A stretch of DNA of 64,000 bases from Kribbella soli (GTDB lineage: Bacteria; Actinomycetota; Actinomycetes; Propionibacteriales; Kribbellaceae), in the NCBI RefSeq assembly GCF_004331345.1, contig NZ_SJJZ01000003.1:1364001-1428000 (forward strand), given 5' to 3'. The position numbers and the translations under genes are program-made. Below, one piece after another: positions 17,692 to 25,813 of the stretch. How positions within the stretch are numbered: position 1 is the stretch's first letter; the number at the start of each line of letters is the position of its first letter. The notes beneath the pieces were generated by a model that saw only the letters and a list, made by a program, of their open reading frames with translations, searched no databases and was not told where the DNA came from.

Positions 17692-18017
17692 CCACCACAC
17701 CTGTCGGGCACTGGACGCATTCCGCCGAGGAGGATCACGACGGAATCAGCGTCTACCGCCGCGACGACTACGCCTTCCCGCCGGCCCGCGGCCGGCGGGG
17801 GGTGGAGTTCCGCGCAGACGGAACGTTCGTTCCACTGATGATCGGCCGCGGCGACGCCCCACAGGCAGGTCCGGCCGGTCGTTGGACCCCTGACGGCCGC
17901 CTCGCCGCCGCCCCGGCCAGTGACAACCCCTTCCAGGGAAGTCCACAGGAGTCCGGGTCTGGGCGCATCGTCTCGGCAACACCAGACCGCCTAGAGATCG
18001 CTTGGGGACAACCATGA
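17688..18017 (+). CDS. Small conserved-looking protein of unknown function
   Basis: The open frame reads TTPVGHWTHSAEEDHDGISV, then YRRDDYAFPPARGRRGVEFR, and ends RLEIAWGQP. The alternating W/HS/EED and FPPARGR pattern looks like a small beta-barrel domain; I do not recognise it by name. The only standard start in frame is the GTG at 17802, which would cut off this patterned part. The CTG at 17688 overlaps the stop of the upstream protease gene (CTGA) and follows a G-rich run, so a non-standard start with translational coupling is possible. Its TGA overlaps the next ATG. It sits between two peptidase genes and may be a partner, inhibitor or chaperone (inference). Confidence 0.55.
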   Translation: MTTTPVGHWTHSAEEDHDGISVYRRDDYAFPPARGRRGVEFRADGTFVPLMIGRGDAPQAGPAGRWTPDGRLAAAPASDNPFQGSPQESGSGRIVSATPDRLEIAWGQP

Positions 18018-19333
18018 CCACAGGCCCTGTGCGCTATCTGGTCGTACCGACTGCGGATGCCGCCGGCGGCGCGCAGTCGGCGCGGTTCGGGGAGCGCACG
18101 CTCCTCTGGGTCCCGGCCGACCAACGCCTCGGCCGGGCCTCCCGAACCGCTCCTGGACTGCTCCTCGTCACACAGGTGGGCCGCAGCTTCCAGGACGACT
18201 ACCCGGACGTCACTCCCCTGCTCGACCACGGCCGGCACCTGGTGATCTCGGCCGCCGACAAGCCCCGTCGACGGTCCAACCACTGCTGGCGGATCGAGCC
18301 CCTGCGAGCCGGTACGACGGTTGTCGACACCCCTCCCGTCGTCCCGGCGCGCGCCGACCCGGCCGTTGCGCAACTCGTCGCCGAGGTGTCCACGGCGTCG
18401 TACCAGAGCGACCTGACCTGGCTGGCGAGCCTGCCGACCAGGCATTCGCTGAGTACGACGTTCACGCAGGCGACGGACTTCGCCGCCGACCGGATGGTTG
18501 CCCTCGGCTACCAAACGTCACGGACGCCGGTCACCGTCGGTGCCGGCCGCTCCGCAAACCTGATCGGCGACCGGGCCGGCATCGGATCCAGCCGTGGACT
18601 GGTGATCGTCACCGCCCACCTGGACTCGATCAACCTGGCGGGCGGCCCGGCCGCGGCAGCTCCGGGAGCCGACGACAACGGCAGCGGTTCGGCCGGGGTG
18701 CTGGAGCTCGGTCGATTGTTGACAAGCCGATCGTGGAAACACGACATTCGGCTGATCCTGTTCGGTGGCGAGGAGGAGGGCCTGTTCGGCAGCAAGCAGT
18801 ACGTCGCAACGCTGCCGCCGGCCGAGCGGTCCCGTGTCCGCGCCGTACTGAACATGGACATGATCGGGACCAAGAACACCGCTACACCGACCGTTCTCCT
18901 CGAGGGCGCACAGGTGTCGACCGCGCAGATCAGTGCGTTGGCGACCGCCGCCGCGACGTACACGGGCTTGAAGGTGGAGACCTCGCTGAATCCGTTCGCC
19001 AGCGACCACGTCCCGTTCATCGACACCGGGATGCCCGCGGTGCTGACGATCGAGGGCGCGGACAGCGCGAACGGTCACATCCACTCCGCCAACGACACCC
19101 TGAACTTCATCGACTGGTCGTTCGCCACCGAGATCCTGCGGATGAACATCGCCGCGCTGGCCGGCTGGCTGGAGCCCGCGGCCGTCCGCCCACGCCCGGC
19201 CGGCTCGGTCGTCTCCTGGGGCCCGGGCCGGATCGACGTCTTCGCGATCGGCACGGATTCCGCCTTGCACCACAAGGCTTTCGACGGATCCTGGCACGAT
19301 TTCGAGTCGTTAGGAGGTCTTGTTCTAAGCTGA
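18014..19333 (+). CDS. M28-family metallopeptidase with one C-terminal lectin blade
   Basis: 439 residues. The ATG at 18014 overlaps the upstream stop (ATGA) and follows GGGGA. Residues 1-105 form an unrecognised N-terminal domain without a signal peptide. The M28 aminopeptidase-type domain spans about 115-388, with VIVTAHLDS (H202), GADDNGSGSAGVLEL (D220 region), GGEEEGLFGS (E253-E255), NMDMIG and GHIHSANDT as metal ligands and active-site residues. The last 43 residues (SVVSWGPGRIDVFAIGTDSA to FESLGG) are a single blade of the lectin that occurs seven times in the upstream protease, so the C-terminus looks truncated. It probably acts with the M43 protein on the same target. Confidence 0.83.
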   Translation: MTTGPVRYLVVPTADAAGGAQSARFGERTLLWVPADQRLGRASRTAPGLLLVTQVGRSFQDDYPDVTPLLDHGRHLVISAADKPRRRSNHCWRIEPLRAGTTVVDTPPVVPARADPAVAQLVAEVSTASYQSDLTWLASLPTRHSLSTTFTQATDFAADRMVALGYQTSRTPVTVGAGRSANLIGDRAGIGSSRGLVIVTAHLDSINLAGGPAAAAPGADDNGSGSAGVLELGRLLTSRSWKHDIRLILFGGEEEGLFGSKQYVATLPPAERSRVRAVLNMDMIGTKNTATPTVLLEGAQVSTAQISALATAAATYTGLKVETSLNPFASDHVPFIDTGMPAVLTIEGADSANGHIHSANDTLNFIDWSFATEILRMNIAALAGWLEPAAVRPRPAGSVVSWGPGRIDVFAIGTDSALHHKAFDGSWHDFESLGGLVLS

Positions 19334-19338
19334 CAGGT

Positions 19339-20658
19339 ATGTGGAGCCCGAATGCGCGTGACGTTGGCGGACTTCCGACGCGGTACGGCGTCCAGACCCG
19401 TCCGAGGGCCGTCGTACGCAGCGATGTCCTCGACGCCGCCGACCTGGCCGAGTTCGAGGCGCTCGACGCGGGACTTGTTCTTGATCTGCGGTCCGACTGG
19501 GAAATGAAGCAACCGCATCCGCTCGAGGGCACACCGGCGTACCAGAGAATCCCGTGGATCGATCCGGAGGCCGAGCGGCTGCGTGATGCGGATGCGGAAC
19601 CGCGGCTGGTCGATGTCTACCGCAACAGCCTCACCCGGAACGCGACCCACATCGGCCGGATCTTCAGCGCGATCGCGGACGCGCCGGCGGATCGCCCGGT
19701 CGTGGTGCACTGCAAGGCAGGCAAGGACCGGACCGGTCTGACCATCGCGGTGCTCCTCGACCTGGCCGGCGTACCGCGGGAACAGATCGCGGCGGACTAC
19801 GCGATCAGCGAGGTGCACCTCGGGATCCAGGACGGACCGGAGTTCACCCGGACCCGTCCGGAGATGATCCTCGGGTCGCTCGAGCACTTGGACGACCTCG
19901 GCGGCGTCCACGCGTACCTGTCCTGGCTGGGGCTGAGCGCGGCCCAGATCCACCGGCTCGCCACGCGGCTCGTGCCGGTCGAGGTCGAGGCGATCGTGTT
20001 CGACTTCGACGGCCTGCTGATGGACACCGAGACCACGATGGTCGAGAGCTGGCAGGCCGAGTGGGCGCACCACGGTCTCGAGCTCGAGCTGGACGGCTTC
20101 TGGCCCGGCCACGGCGGCGATATCAGCGAGGACCGGTACGCGATCCTCGCCGCCGCCGTCGGCACCGACTTCGACCGTACGGCGAGTCACGCGCGCCGCC
20201 TCGCGCACAGGGAGCGGATGCATGCCGAGCTCGACTTCCGGCCGGGGATCCGGGCCTGGATCGCGGCGGCGCGGGAGCTGGGCCTTCGCGTGGCGATCGC
20301 GAGCAGCTCGCCGCGCAAGTGGGTGGTCGGCCACCTGGAACGGGTCGGTGCGATCGAACTGTTCGACCACATCGTCACTGGCGACGAGGTCGAGACGCAC
20401 AAACCCGATCCGGCGATCTACGAGCTGGCCCTGCAGCGTCTCGGCGTTCCTGGCTCATCGGCGATCGCTGTCGAGGACACTGCCCACGGCGTGGCTGCGG
20501 CACAGGCAGCCGACATGTACGCGGTCGCCGTACCCAATCCGTTCGTCACTCCCGCCGCGGTGGCCGAGGCCGACCTCGTTCTGGGCAGCGCTGACGAACT
20601 CTTGCTCACCGATCTGCTTCTTTCCGCCGCACCGAAAGGGTCGACGTCTCGTAACTGA
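19339..20658 (+). CDS. Tyrosine/dual-specificity phosphatase fused to HAD hydrolase
   Basis: 439 residues. The N-terminal half is a PTP-fold phosphatase of the bacterial Tyr_phosphatase type, with RSDVLDAADL, DLRSDWE and the active-site loop HCKAGKDRTG (CX5R, C125-R131). From residue 218 a complete HAD hydrolase follows: FDFDGLLMDTE (D222, D224), SSSPRKW (motif II) and HKPDPAIYELALQRLGVPG with EDTAHGV (motifs III-IV). It resembles beta-phosphoglucomutase/phosphatase-like HADs. A single reading frame without a stop joins the two halves. The ATG lies 5 bases after the stop of the M28 gene and has only a weak ribosome-binding site, so it may be read through coupling. Substrates are unknown. Confidence 0.87.
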   Translation: MWSPNARDVGGLPTRYGVQTRPRAVVRSDVLDAADLAEFEALDAGLVLDLRSDWEMKQPHPLEGTPAYQRIPWIDPEAERLRDADAEPRLVDVYRNSLTRNATHIGRIFSAIADAPADRPVVVHCKAGKDRTGLTIAVLLDLAGVPREQIAADYAISEVHLGIQDGPEFTRTRPEMILGSLEHLDDLGGVHAYLSWLGLSAAQIHRLATRLVPVEVEAIVFDFDGLLMDTETTMVESWQAEWAHHGLELELDGFWPGHGGDISEDRYAILAAAVGTDFDRTASHARRLAHRERMHAELDFRPGIRAWIAAARELGLRVAIASSSPRKWVVGHLERVGAIELFDHIVTGDEVETHKPDPAIYELALQRLGVPGSSAIAVEDTAHGVAAAQAADMYAVAVPNPFVTPAAVAEADLVLGSADELLLTDLLLSAAPKGSTSRN

Positions 20659-20708
20659 GTGACCTAACCTGCTGATCCTCTGTAGTTTTCCAACTGGAGG
20701 GTGGTCAG

Positions 20709-21077
20709 ATGCGGAAACTCGTAGGTACGGTCGCGGCCGTTGCGGCGGCTGCGGCAGGTTTGACGGTCGCAGCGCCGGCCCAGGCGTCGACCTCGGCATG
20801 CGATCTGGTGACGGCGAAGTCGGTCGGGTACTCGGCGTTGATGCTGTACGTCGCCGTGGGCCTGGAGGGCTGCTCCAACAGCGTGACCGAGGTGCGCGTC
20901 GAGCTGCAGAAGGGCGACAGCGCGAGCGGGCCGTTCAGCACGGTCGCGGAGACGTACGCGTACTCCGGTGGCGGTGCCTGGTTCGACGAAGGCACCGGCT
21001 GCGGGTACTACGTCGGCGTGGCCCACTGGCAGGACCAGACCGAGACAACCCCAACCCCGGCGTACTACTGCAACTGA
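20709..21077 (+). CDS. Small secreted protein, unknown
   Basis: 122 residues. A clear Sec signal peptide (MRKLVGTVAAVAAAAAGLTV, cleaved after AQA at about residue 26) precedes a mature part of about 96 residues. That part has four cysteines (ACDL, EGCS, TGCGYY, YYCN) that could form two disulfides, and a beta-rich pattern. GGAGGG lies 9-14 bases before the ATG. I know no family name. It is followed by the hairpin cluster and converges on the radical SAM gene. Confidence 0.8.
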   Translation: MRKLVGTVAAVAAAAAGLTVAAPAQASTSACDLVTAKSVGYSALMLYVAVGLEGCSNSVTEVRVELQKGDSASGPFSTVAETYAYSGGGAWFDEGTGCGYYVGVAHWQDQTETTPTPAYYCN

Positions 21078-21165
21078 CACACGAGGGGATCTCCCCTGCT
21101 CGTGTGGGTTCTCCCCTGGTGTTACAGGGGAGAACCCACAACGCGAGGGGATCTCCCCTCGAACG
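21078..21165. terminator. Hairpin cluster between convergent genes
   Basis: The central 16-bp inverted repeat has arms at 21103-21118 and 21125-21140 (core GGGTTCTCCCCTG / CAGGGGAGAACCC) with a 6-base loop. On each side lies a copy of the palindromic word GAGGGGATCTCCCCT (about 21083-21097 and 21145-21159). The whole 88-base gap is therefore a symmetrical set of hairpins between the secreted-protein gene and the radical SAM gene, fitting a strong bidirectional terminator. Confidence 0.75.
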
Positions 21166-21166
21166 A

Positions 21167-23098
21167 TCAGACGACGGACAGCGGCAGGAGTTTCTTGCCG
21201 GTGGGGCCGATCTGGATCTCCGTGCCCATCTGCGGGCAGACGCCGCAGTCGAAGCACGGGGTCCAGCGGCAGTCCTCGACCTCGATCGCGCCGTCCTCCT
21301 CGAGCGAGTCCTGCCAGTCCTCCCACAGCCAGTCGCGGTCCAGTCCCGAGTCCAGGTGGTCCCACGGCAGTACTTCGGCGTACTCGCGCTCCCGCGTCGT
21401 GTACCAGGCGAGGTCGACCGGCTCGTCCGCGAGCGCCTTCGCGGTGCACTCGATCCAGCGGTCGTACGAGAAGTGCTCGCTCCACCCGTCGAAACGGCCG
21501 CCGTCGCGCCAGACCGCCTCGATCACCCGGCCGACGCGCCGGTCGCCGCGGGACAGCAGTCCCTCGATGATGCCGGGCTTGCCGTCGTGGTACCGGAAAC
21601 CGATGGCCTTCGCGTAGCCCTTCTCGGACCGGATCGCCGCGCCGAGCTTCGCCAGCCGCGCGTCGGTCTCCTCCGCGCCGAGCTGGGCGGCCCACTGGAA
21701 CGGCGTGTGCGGCTTCGGCACGAACCCGCCGATCGACACCGTGCACCGGATGTCGCGCCGGCCGGACACCTCGCGGCCGGTCTCGATCACCCGCTTCGCG
21801 AGGGCGGCGATCGCCAGCACGTCCTCGTCGGTCTCGGTCGGCAGGCCGACCATGAAGTACAGCTTCACCTGCCGCCAGCCGTGGCTGTACGCCGCCGCGA
21901 CCGTGCGGATCAGGTCCTCCTCGGTGACCATCTTGTTGATCACCTTGCGCATCCGGTCCGACCCGCCCTCGGGCGCGAAGGTCAGACCGCTGCGCCGGCC
22001 GTTGCGGGAGAACTCGTTGGCCAGCGTGATGTTGAAGGCGTCGACCCTTGTCGAAGGCAACGACAGCGACACGTTGCTGCCCTCGTATCGGTCCCCCAGG
22101 CCCTTCGCGACCTCGGCGATCTCGCTGTGGTCGGCACTCGAGAGACTGAGCAGGCCGACCTCCTCGAACCCGGACTGCTTCAGCCCGTTCTCGACCATGT
22201 CGCCGATCGTGGTGATGCTGCGCTCGCGCACCGGCCGGGTGATCATGCCCGCCTGGCAGAACCGGCAGCCCCGGGTACAGCCGCGGAAGATCTCCACGGA
22301 GTACCGCTCGTGCACGGTCTCGGCGAGCGGGACCAGCGGCTTCTTCGGGTACGGCCACGCGTCGAGGTCCATGACCGTGTGCTTCGCGGTCCGGAACGGA
22401 ACGCCGTGGCGGTTGGGGACGACGCGCTGGATCCGGCCGTCCGGCAGGTAGTCGACGGTGAAGAACTTCGGGATGTACACACCGCCGGACTTCGCCAGCC
22501 GCATCAGTACCTCGTCGCGACCGCCCGGGCGACCCTCGTCCTTCCACTCCCGGATCACCTCGGAGATCGCCAGCACGATCTCCTCGCCGTCACCGAGTAC
22601 CGCGGCGTCGATGAAGTCCGCGATCGGCTCCGGGTTGAACGCGGCGTGCCCGCCGGCCAGCACGATCGGGTCCTCGTCGGTCCGGTCGACCGCGTGCAGC
22701 GGGATCCCGGCCAGGTCGAGCGCGGTCAGCATGTTCGTGTACCCGAGCTCGGTCGAGAACGACAGCCCGAACACGTCGAACGCCCGGACCGGCCGGTGGC
22801 TGTCGAGCGTGAACTGCGGGATCTCGTGGTCCCGCATCACCTTCTCCATGTCCGGCCAGACGGAGTACGTCCGCTCGGCCAGGATGTGGTCGCGCTCGTT
22901 CAGCACCTCGTACAGGATCTGCACGCCCTGGTTCGGCAGCGCGACCTCGTACGCGTCCGGGTACATCAGCGCCCACCGGACACTGACCGCGTCCCACTCC
23001 TTACTGACGGAGTTCAGCTCACCACCGACGTACTGGATCGGCTTCTGCACACCCGGCAGCAGAGCCTCCAGGCGCGGGAACAGCGATTCGACAGTCAT
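21167..23098 (-). CDS. TIGR03960 family B12-binding/radical SAM protein
   Basis: 643-residue radical SAM protein. The N-terminal part is the cobalamin-binding-like region seen in TIGR03960. The [4Fe-4S] motif is in EIFRGCTRGCRFCQAGM (CX3CX2C), followed by TTIGDMVENGLKQSGFEEVG. The C-terminus holds a second cysteine group, CRWTPCFDCGVCPQMGTEI. The ATG at 23098 (MTVESLFPRLE) follows GGAAG; a GTG two codons upstream is possible. The reaction is not established to my knowledge. The TIGR03936 protein at 6240-7073 is the usual genomic partner, here separated by about 14 kb of accessory genes. Confidence 0.9.
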   Translation of the reverse strand: MTVESLFPRLEALLPGVQKPIQYVGGELNSVSKEWDAVSVRWALMYPDAYEVALPNQGVQILYEVLNERDHILAERTYSVWPDMEKVMRDHEIPQFTLDSHRPVRAFDVFGLSFSTELGYTNMLTALDLAGIPLHAVDRTDEDPIVLAGGHAAFNPEPIADFIDAAVLGDGEEIVLAISEVIREWKDEGRPGGRDEVLMRLAKSGGVYIPKFFTVDYLPDGRIQRVVPNRHGVPFRTAKHTVMDLDAWPYPKKPLVPLAETVHERYSVEIFRGCTRGCRFCQAGMITRPVRERSITTIGDMVENGLKQSGFEEVGLLSLSSADHSEIAEVAKGLGDRYEGSNVSLSLPSTRVDAFNITLANEFSRNGRRSGLTFAPEGGSDRMRKVINKMVTEEDLIRTVAAAYSHGWRQVKLYFMVGLPTETDEDVLAIAALAKRVIETGREVSGRRDIRCTVSIGGFVPKPHTPFQWAAQLGAEETDARLAKLGAAIRSEKGYAKAIGFRYHDGKPGIIEGLLSRGDRRVGRVIEAVWRDGGRFDGWSEHFSYDRWIECTAKALADEPVDLAWYTTREREYAEVLPWDHLDSGLDRDWLWEDWQDSLEEDGAIEVEDCRWTPCFDCGVCPQMGTEIQIGPTGKKLLPLSVV

Positions 23099-23233
23099 AG
23101 CCACTTCCAGTCAGCAGGTCAGAGCGCCTACCAGACTAACGCCGCAGCCCCGGTACGCCGGAATCGGCGATGAAATGCCCGCGGTCCGGCCGGACATCCC
23201 CGGAGTGAACCGCTGACTACGAAGGGGATTCAC

Positions 23234-25804
23234 GTGCGGACAAGACGATGGCCGGCAGTCGCGCTGGCGGTTGGGTTGGCAGTGGGGTCGGGTGCGGCGG
23301 TCCTACCTGCGACCGGACAGGCTGCGGCCACCCAGAACAAGGCCACCCAGAACAAGGCGACCCGGGGCAAAGACCGGGTCGTCACACTGATCACGGGTGA
23401 CCGGGTGGTCCTGCGCGGCGGGGACCGCGATCAGGTCTCGATCGAGAGGGCCGCCGGACGGGAACAGGTCACCTTCGAGAGTCGGCGTACCGGCACGCAG
23501 TGGACCGTGATCCCGTCCGACGTCCGGGAGGCCGTAAGGACCGGGCAACTCGACAAGCGGCTCTTCGACCTGGACCTGTTGTTCCGGGACGGGTACGACG
23601 ACGCCGCCCGAGGAGACATCCCGCTCATCGTCAGCGGCCGACCGCGAGCTACCCGGCAGGCGACAACGGTCCGGGAGCTGAATTCCGCGACCGCGCTGGT
23701 CGTTCCGAAGCACGCCGCGGCCGGTTTCCTCCAAGGCCAAGGACAGCAGACCAAGATCTGGCTCGACCGAAAGCTGCGGATGTCGCTCGACCACAGCGTC
23801 CCCCAGATCGGCGCTCCGGCCGCCTGGAAGGCGGGCTACACCGGAAAGGGCGTCAAGGTCGCGGTCCTCGACAGCGGCATCGACAGCACGCACCCGGATC
23901 TCGCCGGCCAGGTGCTGGCGACCAAGAACTTCACGCCGTCCCCGGCGGCCGACGTCGCCGGCCACGGCACGCACGTCGCGTCCACCATCGCGGGCAAGGG
24001 CGTCAACGGCTACCGCGGTGTCGCTCCCGACGCGAAGTTGCTGGACGGCAAGGTCTGTGACGACACCGGCGACTGCTCCGAGTCCGCCGTACTGGCCGGC
24101 ATCGAGTGGGCGGTGTCCCAGCACGCTCCGGTCGTCAATCTCAGTCTCGGCAGCCCGGGCGGCGACGAGATCGATCCGATCGAGGAGGCCGTCGATCGGC
24201 TGACCCGGACCACCGGCACGCTGTTCGTCGTGGCCGCGGGCAACCGCGGCGGTCCCGAGTCGGTCGAGTCGCCCGGTACCGCCGCGGCCGCGCTGACCGT
24301 CGGAGCGGTCGACAGCAAGGAGTCGCTCGCGGACTTCTCCGGTCAGGGACCGGCTCCCGCGGGCGCCGTGAAACCCGACATCACCGCCCCCGGTGTCGGG
24401 ATCGTCGCGGCCCGCGCGGCCGGAGCCGTCCTCGGCGAGCCGGTGGGCGAGCGCTACAGCCGCATGTCCGGTACGTCGATGGCAACGCCGCACGTCTCCG
24501 GTGCCGCCGCGCTGCTCGTTCAGCAACACGCCACCTGGAAGGCGTCCGAACTGAAGAGCGCCCTGATGTCAGCCGCGAAGCCGAATCCCAGCCTGGCACC
24601 GTACGAGCAAGGCGCCGGCCGGGTCGACCTCACCCGCGCCGTCACTCAGTCCGTGGTCGCGACGACGGGCAGCATCTCCTTCGGTACGGCGTTGTGGCCG
24701 CACGCGGACGACAAGCCCGTCAGCAAGCCTCTGACCTACCGCAATCTCGGCACGACCCCGATCACCCTCGAACTGACGGCCGATCTGTCGATCGGTGGCA
24801 AACCTGCTCCCGCCGGTGCGCTCCGGCTCAGCGCGAACACGCTCACCGTCCCGGCCGGAGGCGAGGCGTCCGTCCAGGTCGTCTCCGACACCACGCATGC
24901 CGGTGCGGACGGCGTCTACAGCGGCCGGATCACCGCGACCGGCGCCGCGCAGCAGGTCGTCGTACCGCTCGTGATCGACAAGGAGATCGAGAGTTACGAC
25001 GTTGCCCTGCGCGTACTCGGCCCGGACGGCGCGCCGGCACCGGCGGCCCGGGCGTACGTCTCCTTCTGGAATGTCGGCAGCGGCAGCACCGTCGACGCTA
25101 CCGGCCGGAGCACCGCACGCGTTCCGCGCGGCAGCCACATCCTCGAGGCCACGATCTTCGGCGCCAAGGGACAGCTGTACCGGATGGTCGAGCCGGGCTT
25201 CGACGTTCACAGCGCCACCGGTGTGACCATCGACGCTCGACGGGCAAAGCCTGTCAGCGTCTCCGTTCCGCGAGCGGACGCCAGTGGATTCGTCGGTTTC
25301 GTGGGTTACCACTACAAGAGCCCCGGTGGTCAGGAGCTGCTCACGTGGCAGCTCCGTCCGGAGATCAAGGACCTGTACGTCGGCCGCATCGGTCACCGCA
25401 CGATCGCTCCGAAGGACTTCACCGCGTTCATGGTGTCGTTCCTCGGCAAGGTCAACGCCGAGGACGGCAGTCTGGACGGGAGCCCGTACGTCTACGGTCT
25501 GGTGGACACCCGGTCCGGCCACTTCTTCGATGGTCTACGGCGTCGCGTCGTGTCCGATCGCCAGCTGGCCGAGGTCGTTGCCCAGTACAACGGACCCGCC
25601 GGCACGGAGGCATTCTGGGGCCTGGCCGCCTCGCGGTTCAAGGTGATGCCGATCGGCGCCGGCATCAAGCTGCCGACCCAGGTACGGCAGTACCTCGAAC
25701 CGCGGAGCGACTGGCAAGCGGGCCTCGACGGCCAGACCCGCCCACCGCGTCAGTACAAGCCCGGTACCACGACCCACGAGACCTGGACGTACGAACCGGA
25801 GTAG
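23234..25804 (+). CDS. Secreted S8 subtilisin-like serine protease
   Basis: 856 residues. A signal peptide (residues 1-30, starting with GTG after AAGGGG) leads to a propeptide of about 150 residues that includes the VTLITGDRVVL segment common in actinobacterial subtilases. The catalytic domain spans about 190-470: VAVLDSGIDSTHPDL (D213), GHGTHVAS (H244), AAGN (N337) and SGTSMATPHVSGAAALL (S415). A C-terminal region of about 390 residues looks like immunoglobulin/carboxypeptidase-regulatory-type beta domains. Likely role: extracellular protein degradation. It is monocistronic, with the next gene on the opposite strand 10 bases away. Confidence 0.93.
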   Translation: MRTRRWPAVALAVGLAVGSGAAVLPATGQAAATQNKATQNKATRGKDRVVTLITGDRVVLRGGDRDQVSIERAAGREQVTFESRRTGTQWTVIPSDVREAVRTGQLDKRLFDLDLLFRDGYDDAARGDIPLIVSGRPRATRQATTVRELNSATALVVPKHAAAGFLQGQGQQTKIWLDRKLRMSLDHSVPQIGAPAAWKAGYTGKGVKVAVLDSGIDSTHPDLAGQVLATKNFTPSPAADVAGHGTHVASTIAGKGVNGYRGVAPDAKLLDGKVCDDTGDCSESAVLAGIEWAVSQHAPVVNLSLGSPGGDEIDPIEEAVDRLTRTTGTLFVVAAGNRGGPESVESPGTAAAALTVGAVDSKESLADFSGQGPAPAGAVKPDITAPGVGIVAARAAGAVLGEPVGERYSRMSGTSMATPHVSGAAALLVQQHATWKASELKSALMSAAKPNPSLAPYEQGAGRVDLTRAVTQSVVATTGSISFGTALWPHADDKPVSKPLTYRNLGTTPITLELTADLSIGGKPAPAGALRLSANTLTVPAGGEASVQVVSDTTHAGADGVYSGRITATGAAQQVVVPLVIDKEIESYDVALRVLGPDGAPAPAARAYVSFWNVGSGSTVDATGRSTARVPRGSHILEATIFGAKGQLYRMVEPGFDVHSATGVTIDARRAKPVSVSVPRADASGFVGFVGYHYKSPGGQELLTWQLRPEIKDLYVGRIGHRTIAPKDFTAFMVSFLGKVNAEDGSLDGSPYVYGLVDTRSGHFFDGLRRRVVSDRQLAEVVAQYNGPAGTEAFWGLAASRFKVMPIGAGIKLPTQVRQYLEPRSDWQAGLDGQTRPPRQYKPGTTTHETWTYEPE

Positions 25805-25813
25805 TCCCGCGGG

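Noticed and set aside
15805..17700. A 631-codon minus-strand frame opposite the lectin repeats
   Set aside because: Its apparent repeats mirror the lectin blades on the plus strand; it has no ribosome-binding site and no recognisable domain.
20798..23173. 791-codon plus-strand frame opposite the radical SAM gene
   Set aside because: An antisense shadow; the minus strand carries the full CX3CX2C radical SAM protein.
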